64,000 bases of DNA from an uncultured Clostridia bacterium (GTDB lineage Bacteria; Bacillota; Clostridia; TANB77; CAG-508), in NCBI GenBank assembly GCA_934129785.1, contig CAKOWW010000006.1:1-64000 (forward strand), in the 5' to 3' direction. Below are positions 53,580-63,300 of this stretch, one piece after another; position 1 is the stretch's first letter, and each line of letters begins with the position of its first letter. The translations under genes and the position numbers were made by a program. A model generated the notes under the pieces. That model ran no database searches. It was not told the origin of the DNA and saw only the letters and a program-made list of their open reading frames with translations.

Positions 53580-54113
53580 ATGTATAATCGAATTTCTATT
53601 GTAGGTGGTTCTGGAAGTGGTAAAAGTACATTATGTAATATTTTATCAAAAGAGTTAAATCTCCCAGCAATACATTTAGATGCCATTAATTATGAACCTA
53701 ATTGGGTTGAAATAGATAAAGTAGAAAGAGATAAAATAATATCTACTAAGTCGTCAAGAGATAAATGGATTATAGATGGTAATTATAATAAGACTCTTAA
53801 GGAACGCTTTAAAAAAGCAGATTTAATAATATGGCTAGATTACTCAACATTTACGCAATTAAAAGGAGTTTTAAAAAGATATTTTAAAACACGCAATAAA
53901 GAAAGACCAGAGATACCAGGATGTAAAGAAAAATTAGAATTTAAATTTATAAAATATGTTCTTACTTATAATAAAAAGAAAAGACATATAATTAAAGAGT
54001 ATTTAATGGATATACCGAAAGAAAAAGTATTAATTTTTAATAAACAAAAAGATTTAAATAAATGGCTTAAGAAATTTACAGGTAACAACAATATTTTAGA
54101 TAATTTAAAATAA
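53580..54113 (+). CDS. FlaR/topology-modulation-type P-loop kinase
   Basis: About 177 aa. Walker A GGSGSGKST at residues ~9-17, then LPAIHLDAINYEPNWVEID, then WIIDGNYNKTLKERFKKAD and LIIWLDYSTF. This is the adenylate-kinase-like AAA family often named topology modulation protein. Substrate unknown, likely a small phosphotransferase. ATG 53580 follows an AAGGAGG; an earlier TTG at 53550 has none. First gene of the islet, whose codons use more GTT/ATT/TTT endings than its neighbours. Confidence 0.8.
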   Translation: MYNRISIVGGSGSGKSTLCNILSKELNLPAIHLDAINYEPNWVEIDKVERDKIISTKSSRDKWIIDGNYNKTLKERFKKADLIIWLDYSTFTQLKGVLKRYFKTRNKERPEIPGCKEKLEFKFIKYVLTYNKKKRHIIKEYLMDIPKEKVLIFNKQKDLNKWLKKFTGNNNILDNLK

Positions 54114-54140
54114 ATATAAAAATAAGGAAGTAATAAAAAT

Positions 54141-54695
54141 ATGGAATTAGTAGATATTGTAGATGAAAATAATAAATTAACTGGACAGGTGGAAGATAGA
54201 TGGGTGGCATATAATAAAGGATTATGGAGAAGGACAGTTTCTTGTTGGATAATTAATGAAAAAGGAGAAATACTTTTACAAAAAAGAACAGCAAATAAAT
54301 TAAAAAATCCAAATAAATGGGCAAAAACTGGAGGACAAGTTGACAGTGGAGAAACAGTTGAAGAAGCTATATTTCGAGAAGTAAAAGAAGAATTAGGAAT
54401 TGAAATTCCAAAAGAACAAATTAAAGTTGTGGATATTTATAAAAGTAATGATAAAAACAAACGATTTGGATATAATTTTATCTTTGTAGTTAATTGTAAA
54501 ATAAAAGATTACATATTGCAAAAAGAAGAAGTAGCAGAAGTTAAGTATGTTACAATTGAAGATATGGAATTAATCAAAAAAGAGAATGATTCTAATTATA
54601 ATTTTTGTAATTGGGAGGATGAGGATTTTTATAGGGAAATAAAATTATTAAAAAATAAAAGAAAACAAATTTTAGGTGGCAAAAATGAAGATTAA
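54141..54695 (+). CDS. NUDIX hydrolase
   Basis: 184 aa. NUDIX box GGQVDSGETVEEAIFREVKE-ELGIE fits Gx5Ex7REUxEExGU. N-terminal ELVDIVDENNKLTG and GLWRRTVSCWIINEKGEILLQKR resemble the isopentenyl-diphosphate-isomerase-like NUDIX group. It hydrolyses a nucleoside diphosphate-linked compound; the substrate is undetermined. Second gene of the islet. Confidence 0.9.
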   Translation: MELVDIVDENNKLTGQVEDRWVAYNKGLWRRTVSCWIINEKGEILLQKRTANKLKNPNKWAKTGGQVDSGETVEEAIFREVKEELGIEIPKEQIKVVDIYKSNDKNKRFGYNFIFVVNCKIKDYILQKEEVAEVKYVTIEDMELIKKENDSNYNFCNWEDEDFYREIKLLKNKRKQILGGKNED

Positions 54696-54746
54696 AATTT
54701 ATATTTTACAAAGGAATAATAAAAATTTTCTATGGAAAGGAATAGT

Positions 54747-55307
54747 ATGAAATTTATAATAATAACTGGACCACAGGCAGTGGGAAAAATGACAGTTGGA
54801 CAAGAATTAGTAAAAATTACAAATTTAAAATTATTACACAATCATATGACAATAGAAGTATTAACAAAAATATTTGATTATAGCAGAGATTCATTTAGAA
54901 AATTAAATGAAGAATTTAGAATAAAAATATTTGAAGAATTTGCAAAAAGTGATGAAGAAGGAATAATATTTACAACAACCTGGGACTTTGATGATGAAGA
55001 AGAATGGGCTAGAATATATAAATATATACAAATATTTAAAGATAATAATGCACAGATTTATATTGTTGAGCTAGAGACAAACTTAGAAGAAAGATTAAAA
55101 AGAAATAAAATGGAAAATAGACTTTTAAATAAACCATCAAAGAGAAATCTAGAATGGAGCGAAAAAGATTTATTAAAATCAGTAGAAAAATATAGATTTA
55201 ATTCAAAAGAAAATGAAATAAAGGAGGAGAATTACCTAAGAATTGACAATACAAATTTAAATGCTAATGTTGTAGCTGAAATGATAAAGAATAGGTTTAA
55301 ATTATAA
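54747..55307 (+). CDS. P-loop kinase-like protein (shikimate-kinase-like fold)
   Basis: About 186 aa. Walker A GPQAVGKMT at residues ~8-16 (Met in the usual Ser/Thr-neighbour place), a lid-like helical region DEEEWARIYKYI, and VELETNLEERLKRNK resembling AAA-type kinases. Family not known precisely. ATG 54747 follows GGAAAGGA; the ATG at 54732 has none. Third gene of the islet. Substrate unknown. Confidence 0.7.
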   Translation: MKFIIITGPQAVGKMTVGQELVKITNLKLLHNHMTIEVLTKIFDYSRDSFRKLNEEFRIKIFEEFAKSDEEGIIFTTTWDFDDEEEWARIYKYIQIFKDNNAQIYIVELETNLEERLKRNKMENRLLNKPSKRNLEWSEKDLLKSVEKYRFNSKENEIKEENYLRIDNTNLNANVVAEMIKNRFKL

Positions 55308-55317
55308 TGAAATTTAA

Positions 55318-55350
55318 AGGCTTAGTACAAAGTTACTGGGTCTTTTTTAG
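55318..55350 (+). terminator. Weak terminator inside the islet
   Basis: GGCTTAGTA pairs with TACTGGGTC through several G-U pairs, followed by TTTTTT. Confidence 0.5.
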
Positions 55351-55374
55351 TTAGAGGAGATGATGTGAAATAAA

Positions 55375-55554
55375 ATGAATAAATTAGATTTAAGAGGGGT
55401 ATGGATTCCAACAGAAATACTATTAGATACTAATAGATTATTAAGTATATTAGGCGAAAAATATAATAAAAATATGTTTGGTATACATGTATATGTTTTA
55501 GGGGAACATGGCTCAACTTTTTTCGTCAAAATATACTCATTAAAATATGAATAA
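55375..55554 (+). pseudogene. Lactate/malate dehydrogenase fragment cut by the repeat
   Basis: A 59-codon frame with a good GAGGAGATG-type site. LLDTNRLLSILGEKY and GIHVYVLGEHGST match the central part of L-lactate dehydrogenase (the LDTARFR... and catalytic GEHGDS segments). Nothing of the Rossmann half or C-terminus is present. Homology ends precisely where the 61-bp repeat begins (55518), after which the frame just runs through the repeat. I infer truncation by the recombination that made the islet. Confidence 0.6.
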
Positions 55555-55578
55555 AGAACAAACAAGGTCAATATACTA
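55518..55578 (+). repeat. 61-bp direct repeat, right copy
   Basis: Perfect copy of 53364-53424. It provides the upstream region of the amidase gene, and the TATAGTATAAAA just after it may be the -10 region. Confidence 0.9.
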
Positions 55579-55610
55579 TAGTATAAAAATAAACAAGAGG
55601 AGTTATAATT

Positions 55611-56343
55611 ATGATGATTATAGACAAAAAAAGAATAAAAATTATACTAGGTTGTATATTGATAGCATTATTTTCTTTCACATTTCAAGTGGCAAATCAG
55701 AAAGAAAGCACAAATAAAATTCAGGAACAAACAGCGCAAACAACATCAACACCTGTATCAGGCAAAACTGTTGTACTTGATGCAGGACATGGAATACCAG
55801 ATGAACGGTGCGCAAAGTTCAAATGGAACAACAGAAGCAGAAACAAACTTAAAAATCACACTAAAAATTCAAAATTTGCTAGAACAAAGTGGATGCAAAG
55901 TAATATTAACTCGTTCAGATGAAAATGCAATATATGATTTAGATGCAACAACATTAAAGCAAAAGAAAATATCAGACATACATAATAGAGTAAAAATAGG
56001 AAATGAAAGTTCAGCTGATATATTTGTATCAATACACTTAAACAAGATTCCACAAAGTCAATACTCAGGATGGCAATGTTTTTACAAAGATGGAAATGAA
56101 AATAGCAATAAGTTAGCAAAAAATATACAAGAAAATTTAAATAAATCTATGCAAAAAGAAAATAAAAGAGTGCCTATGAAATTGGATAATGTCTATATTG
56201 TAAAACATGTAGAAATTCCAATATCAATAGTTGAATGTGGATTTTTATCAAATCCAGAGGAAGAAAAAAATTTGCTAGAGGATAGCTATCAAAATCGCTT
56301 AGCATGGGGAATTTATAATGGAATAATAAATTATTTCTATTAA
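55611..56343 (+). CDS. N-acetylmuramoyl-L-alanine amidase (CwlD-like), split by +1 shift
   Basis: About 243 aa after a +1 shift at codon 66. Membrane anchor at residues ~8-25. Amidase_3 domain: zinc ligands in VVLDAGHGIPDEGAQS (His), TEAETNL (Glu) and VSIHLN (His), then catalytic VECGFLSNPEEE. Frame 1 gives DAGHGIPDE, frame 2 supplies GAQSSNGTTEAE and the rest, as in CwlD-type amidases that make muramic-delta-lactam for spore cortex. The unshifted product is 103 aa without an active site. Start ATG after AAGAGGAG. Confidence 0.9.
55806..55808 (+). other. CGG +1 recoding site in amidase
   Basis: GAT GAA CGG TGC. Homology continues as GAA (C) GGT GCG CAA AGT, giving P-D-E-G-A-Q-S. Fourth base T. 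Confidence 0.88.
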
Positions 56344-56414
56344 AAACATAAAATTATTAATTAACAAATAAAAAAGAAAAAATCTGAAAAAATCATGTTA
56401 TCAATAAAAAAATG

Positions 56415-56442
56415 TTGCATTTGTCTTATTTAGTGTTATAAT
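56415..56442 (+). promoter_or_regulatory. Promoter for secreted protein gene
   Basis: TTGCAT (56415-56420), 16-bp spacer, TATAAT (56437-56442). Confidence 0.7.
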
Positions 56443-56475
56443 ATAAATGTAGAATATAAATAAAGGAGAAAAAAT

Positions 56476-57318
56476 ATGGGAAATAAAAAAAGCAGATATA
56501 CATGGCGTAATTTAAGAAAAGGAAGAGTTCTTGCGTTATTAGCAGCAATTGGAATAACAGGAGGAGGAGTAAAAGCCTTGGCATCAGCTGTCAATACAGG
56601 AAATGAAAAGGCTGTAAATATAGAAGAAATAAGTAATGATAAATCAATGTTAAAATCATTGGGAATTAGTAAAGAAACAGCAGAACGTATTAATAGTATC
56701 AATGAAAAATTAGAACAAGGTATTGATAGAGAAGAAATGAAAGATTTCGTTAAAGAAATCCATGAGGTTCAATTTGATGTAATAAAAGAAAAAATAGCTA
56801 AAGCATTAAATGTTGATAAAGAAAGCATTACTCTTGACTATTCAGCAGATACAAATGCTAATGAAACACAATGTGTTATAGTAGATGGAACGAGATACAA
56901 TAATAAAGAAAACACATCAGGACGTGAATCTATAGATGGAGAAATTGGTGATTTTATAGTAGATGTAGTTAACTGCAACAGGCTAATAGAAAAAGTTGAA
57001 GGAAAAATATATATAAAAGGAACTGCGATTAAAAAATGTGAGGAATTTATGAAAAATGTTAATGATTTCGCATTTAACAATGAAATCGTAGTAGACGATA
57101 TGGGAAATATATCAACAAAAAAAATAAAAAACGAAAAAAGTATATCAACAGAAGAAGCACAATTAGTAGGTAATACAGTTCAACCTAAAGTTACAGATAG
57201 AGAAAAATTTAAAGTTTCAATAAGCGAAAAACCAAACAAGGAAATTAAAGATAGTGATGTTAAACAAACGGGCAATATAGATATTGATGATAAAACATTA
57301 TATGATGAAGAAAGATAA
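56476..57318 (+). CDS. Secreted protein of unknown function
   Basis: 280 aa, family not recognised. A basic N-terminus then a hydrophobic stretch (LALLAAIGITGGGVKALASA, residues ~19-38) looks like a signal peptide with an ALA/ASA-type cut. The mature part has a helical, acidic first half and a conserved-looking core with TQCVIVDGTRY and FIVDVVNCNRLIEKVEGKIYIKG, then a hydrophilic low-complexity tail. Cys residues at ~126, ~166 and ~186 could form disulfides. Strong ribosome binding site AAAGGAG. Its 3' end precedes a hairpin that also covers the next gene's ribosome binding site. Confidence 0.6.
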   Translation: MGNKKSRYTWRNLRKGRVLALLAAIGITGGGVKALASAVNTGNEKAVNIEEISNDKSMLKSLGISKETAERINSINEKLEQGIDREEMKDFVKEIHEVQFDVIKEKIAKALNVDKESITLDYSADTNANETQCVIVDGTRYNNKENTSGRESIDGEIGDFIVDVVNCNRLIEKVEGKIYIKGTAIKKCEEFMKNVNDFAFNNEIVVDDMGNISTKKIKNEKSISTEEAQLVGNTVQPKVTDREKFKVSISEKPNKEIKDSDVKQTGNIDIDDKTLYDEER

Positions 57319-57338
57319 AAATAACAATGTATAAAAAG

Positions 57339-57384
57339 CCACTCTTTGCAAATAATATCAGTAAAAGATATTTGCAAGGAGTGG
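57339..57384 (+). promoter_or_regulatory. Hairpin sequestering the RBS of the glucan synthase gene
   Basis: CCACTCTTTGCAAATA (57339-57354) pairs with TATTTGCAAGGAGTGG (57369-57384) over 16 positions, with one G-U pair. The AAGGAG of the next gene (57376-57381) is inside the 3' arm and a T run follows. It may be a terminator, a translation lock, or both. Confidence 0.7.
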
Positions 57385-57391
57385 AATTTTT

Positions 57392-60300
57392 TTGAAAACA
57401 AATAAAATATTAAAAATAAATGGAGCCAGACTAGATCAAAACCAACTAGAAAATCATCTAAAAAAAATAGCATCAAACCATAACCTAACAAACAAAGCAC
57501 AAAAAGACACATATCCAATACCACACATGTTAGAAAGCTATCAAACAATTCAAGAAGTATACAATCTTTTAAATGAACATCTTAAATTAGGAATTAGTAT
57601 ACATCCAGCAGGAGAATGGTTATTAGACAATTTTTATATAATAGAAGAAACAGTAAAACAACTAGAAAAAGAATTAACACTATCAAAATATACAAACTTT
57701 TTAGGAATAGCAAATGGGCAATATAAAGGATTTGCTCGTATATATGTTCTAGCATCTGAAATTGTAGCATATACGGATAACAAAATAGAACAAAAAGCGC
57801 TAGAAAACTATTTAGCAAGTTATCAAACCAAAAAAACATTAAGCATGGAAGAAATATGGAATATTGGAATTTTTTTGGAAATTGCAATAATAGAAAATGT
57901 AAGAGAAATATGTGAAAAAATATATAGAGCACAAATACAAAAATACAAAGCAGAAAACATAGTTGAAAGATTAGTTGAAAACAAGCCAAAATCAGAATTA
58001 ACATTTAAGAACAGTCAAATTAGAAAAGTAAGAAAAGATATATTAGAAGATATGGAATATCCATTTATAGAATATATGTCATATATTTTAAAACGATATG
58101 GAAAAAAAGGATATAGTTATTTGAAAGTATTAGAAGAAACCGTTGAGCTAAAAGGCACAACAGTTTCTGATGTAATAAAAAAAGAACATTTTGACATAGC
58201 TGTTAGAAAAGTATCAATAGGAAACAGTATAACAAGTATAAAAAAGATACAAAGAATTAACTTCCTAGATATTTTTGAAAAAGTAAATGGAGTAGAAGAA
58301 CTGCTAAAACAAGATCCAAGTGAAATATATGAGAAAATGGACAACAAAACAAAGGAGTATTATAGAAATAGAATAAAAGAAATATCTAAAAAAACAAAAA
58401 TATCGGAATTATATATAACAAGAAAAATACTAGAATTAGCACAACAAAATCCTAAGAGTATAAAAAAATCACACATAGGATATTATTTAATAGATGATGG
58501 AACAGAGGAGCTATACAAAACATTAAATTACAAAGCAAGAAAAAATAAAAAAACAGAAATCAAAACAAAAACATACATTGCAATTATCGTAATTTTTACA
58601 CTAATAATTTCAACAGTGATTACATCTACATTAAAATTACCAAATAATTATATAAAAATAATATCATTCATTCTTTTTATAATTCCATCATCAGAATTAA
58701 CAATTCAAATAGTACAATATATTTTAAGTAAAATTGTAAAACCAAAAATAATTCCTAAATTAGATTTATATAGTGGAATAGAAGCACAATATCAAACAAT
58801 GGTAGTAATTCCAACAATAGTAAAGTCAAAAGAAAAAGTAAAAGAATTATTTGAAAAATTAGAAGTATACTATTTAGCAAATAAATCTGAAAACTTGTAT
58901 TTTACACTATTAGGAGACTGTAGTGAAAGCAGTCATAAAGAAGAAGATTATGATATAGAAGTTATTCAAGAGGGAAAAAATCAAGTTCAAAAATTAAACG
59001 AAAAATATGGAAATATATTTAACTTTTTATATAGAGAAAGAGAATATAACCCCAAAGAAGGAACTTATTTAGGTTGGGAAAGAAAAAGAGGGATGCTAAA
59101 TCAACTAAATGAATACCTTTTAGGAAATATAAAAAATCCATTTAGAGCAAATACCATAGAAGAAAACAGCAAACAAAAAGAAAAAATGAAAAATACAAAA
59201 TATATAATAACATTAGATGCAGATACAGACTTGATTTTAGACTCTGCATTTGAATTGGTTGGTGCAATGGCACATATATTAAATAAACCCAAAATAGAAG
59301 GAAAAATAGTTGTAGATGGATATGGAATAATGCAACCAAGAGTAGGAGTTAATTTAGATGTTAGCTACAAAAATCTTTTTACAAAAATCTTCGCAGGAGC
59401 AGGTGGAATAGACTCATACACAAATGCAATATCTGATATATATCAAGACAATTTCAAAGAAGGAATTTTTACAGGAAAAGGAATATATGATTTAAAAGTA
59501 TTTTCAGAGGTTATGCAAGGAGCAATACCGGAAAATACAGTTCTTAGTCATGACTTATTGGAGGGATCATACTTAAGGTGTGGTCTAGTTTCAGATATTA
59601 TGCTTATGGATGGATATCCAAGCAAATACAACAGTTTTATGAATAGATTAGCAAGATGGACTCGTGGAGACTGGCAAATAATTAATTGGCTTGGAAAAAA
59701 TAGTCCATTAAATTTACTATCTAAATATAAAATATTTGATAATTTACGAAGAAGTTTATTAGAAATAAGCATAATAGTGGCAATTATTTTTGCAAATATA
59801 ATCAAAATCACATATGCTAAGAGCGTAAGTAAAACAATATTTATACTATTAGCTATTCTGATTTTGCCATTTTTATTAGAAATATTTAATATGATAATCT
59901 TTAAAAAAGAAGGAGAAGAAAAACAGAAAACATTTACACCCAAAATATCAGGATTTAAAGGGAGTATTTTAAGAGCATTAATAATACTTGGAACTATGCC
60001 ATATAAAGCATATGTACTAGCAAAATCAATAATAAAAACAATATATAGAAAACATATTTCGAAAAAACATTTATTAGAATGGATGACATCAGAAGAAGCG
60101 GAAAAACAAGCAAAAACAAGTGTTATATCATATTATAATCAAATGGCAGTAAATGTACTTGCAGGAATTTGTACAATAAGTATAGGACTATTAGAAAAAA
60201 GTATTTTCGCAGTTATGCTAGGAGCATACTTTATGGCAATTCCATTTATAATGTATTATGTAAGTAAAGAAAAAGAAAAAATAGAACCGGTACAAAAATT

Positions 60301-63300
60301 AGATAAGCAAGAACAAGAATATATAAAAGAAATAGGTAGAAAAACATGGAAATATTTTGAAAAATATTTGAACAAAGAAAACAATTATTTAATACCAGAC
60401 AATTATCAGGAAGATAGAAAAGAAAAAATTGTGCCAAGAACATCTTCAACAAATATTGGACTTTCACTTTTAGCGATAATATCAGCATATGACCTAAAAT
60501 ATATAGAAAAAGAAAAAGCAGAGGAACTATTAGAAAAAGTAATAATTTCAATAGATAGCCTTCCAAAATGGAATGGACATTTATATAATTGGTACCAGAC
60601 ACAAACAAAAGAACCGCTAATACCAAGATATATATCAACAGTTGATAGTGGTAACTTTGTTGGATATTTATATGTTACAAAAAATTTTTTAGAAAATGAA
60701 ATAAAAAATGAAAAGCTAATAAATATAGTAAATAGTATTATTGAAAAAACTGATTTTTCTGTATTATATAATTGGGAACAACAAATATTTTCAATAGGAT
60801 TTTCAATAGAAGAAAATAAACTAACAGACTCATATTATGACTTATTAGCATCTGAAGCAAGACAAGCAAGTTTGGTTGCAATTGCAAAAAAAGATATACC
60901 TGCAAAACATTGGGAACACTTAAGTAGAAGCTTAACTATATTAGGAAAATACAAAGGGCTTATTTCATGGTCTGGAACAGCATTTGAATATTTAATGCCA
61001 AATATAAATATTCCAAGATATGAAGGAAGTTTATTAGATGAATCTTGTAAATTTATGATAATGAGTCAAAAAGAATATACTAAACAATTGGGGATACCGT
61101 GGGGAATATCAGAAGCAGCATTTAATGTAAAAGATCTAAAATCAAACTATCAATATAAAGCCTTTGGAATACCATGGTTAGGATTAAAAAGAGGACTTGC
61201 AGATGAATTAGTTGTGTCCAGTTATGGGGGAATATTAGCAATATTAGATGACCCCAAAGGTGAAATAGAAAACCTAAAAAGATTAGAAAAAGAAGGAATG
61301 TATGACAAATATGGATTTTATGAATCAATTGACTATACACCAGAAAGAGTCGAAAAAGGAAAAACAAGCAGTATAGTAAAAACTTATATGGCACACCACC
61401 AAGGTCTTATATTGCTATCAATAAATAATTTATTTAATAAAAAAATATTACAAAAAAGATTTATAGAAAATCCAGAAATAAAAGCAGTATCAATTTTACT
61501 ACAAGAAACTATGCCAGAAAAAGCATTAATAACAAAGGAAAATAAGGAAAAAGTTAAAAAATTAAAATACAAAGATTACAAAAATTATGTAGTAACAACA
61601 CATAACAAAATTGACGAAAGATTAATTACAGGAAATGTTATATCAAACGAAAACTATACAATTGCAATGAATGAAAAAGGAGAAGGAATTAGTAAATACA
61701 AAGATATTTATATAAATAGATATAAACTAACAGATGATTATTCTCAGGGAATATTTTTTGCAATAAAAAATATAAAAACAAAGAAAATACTAAGTTCAAA
61801 TTATAAATTAAATGAAAAAAATAATTATCAAATTAGCTTTATGCCAGATAAAGACAAACAGGAAATATCAGGAGAAAATATAAAAACACAAATAATTACA
61901 ACAGTAAGTTCAAATGAACCAGTAGAACTAAGAAGAGTAATATTAGAAAATATAGGTCAAGAAGAAGAAATACTAGAAGTAACATCATATTTTGAACCTG
62001 TACTATCAAAAAAAGAACAAGATTATGCACATTCGGCATTTAATAATCTATTTTTAATAAGCAAATTTGATGAAGAAAAAAACAGCATAATAGTAGAAAG
62101 AAAAAGTAGAGAAACAAGCGGTAAAAAGATGTTTTTAGCAACCACATTATCCACAAATTGCGAAACAATTGGGGATTTAGAATATGAAATAAATGAAGAA
62201 AAGTTTATAGGAAGAGGCAACTTGAAAACACCACAAATGATAGAGAATTTAGTGCCATTATCAAAAAAAATAGGGCTTGTTTTAGAACCAATAGTAGCAC
62301 TAAAAAGAACCATAAAATTAAAACCAAAAGAAGAAAAAATAGTTGATTTAATAATAAGTGTGGGAGAAGAAGAAAGTGTTGTAAAAGAAAATTTAGAAAA
62401 ATACAAATCAATTGAAAATGTAAAAACAGAAATCGAAATATCAAAAGCACGAGTTGAAGCGGAAAGTAGATATCTACGAATAAAAGGAAAAGAAATAGCA
62501 ATATATCAAAAAATACTATCATATATAATATTTGACAATTCACCTAAAAGCATAACATTAAGCAAAAACTTGCAAACCAGCTACAAGCAAAGTCAACTAT
62601 GGAAATATGGAATATCAGGAGACTTGCCAATAATTTTAGTAAAAATAAAAGATGCAAACGACTCATATGTAATAAAAGAAATACTAAAAGCGCATGAATT
62701 TTTTAGAACAAAAAATGTCCAGACAGAAGTGGTGATTTTAGATGAAGAAAAGCACAGTTATGAAAACTATGTGAAAGAAGAAATAGAAAATAACATTTTA
62801 AATAGTCAAATGGCATATTTAAAAAATATAAAAGGCGGAATCTTTACTTTATCTAAGGGGGAAATAGATGAAAAAGATATAAAACTTTTGGAACTAATTT
62901 CAGTAATAAAAATAGACACAAGTAAAGGTGGAATAGAAAATACAGTAAAAGAGCTGGAAGAAGAGTACCTAGAAAAATACAAGCAAATAGGAGAAGAAGA
63001 TAACCCAGAAGTAATAGAAGAAACAGATGGGGACATTAATATTTTAGAAAATATAGATAAATTAAAATATTATAACGAATATGGTGGATTTTCAGAAGAT
63101 GGTAAAGAATATTTAATAAAAGTAAATAAAAATAATAGACTTCCAACAGTTTGGAGTCATATAATGGCAAACAAAACATTTGGAACAATAGTAACTGAAA
63201 ATATGGGTGGATACACATGGTACAAAAATAGCAGATTAAATCGTGTAAGCAGTTGGGAAAATAATCCAAGTTATGATATTCCAAGTGAAGTAATTTATTT

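Noticed and set aside
6672..56343. The nine genes as decayed pseudogenes
   Set aside because: Each has a single break with intact motifs on both sides and no premature stops otherwise. They include mfd and addB, and two adjacent transporter genes share the same break geometry.
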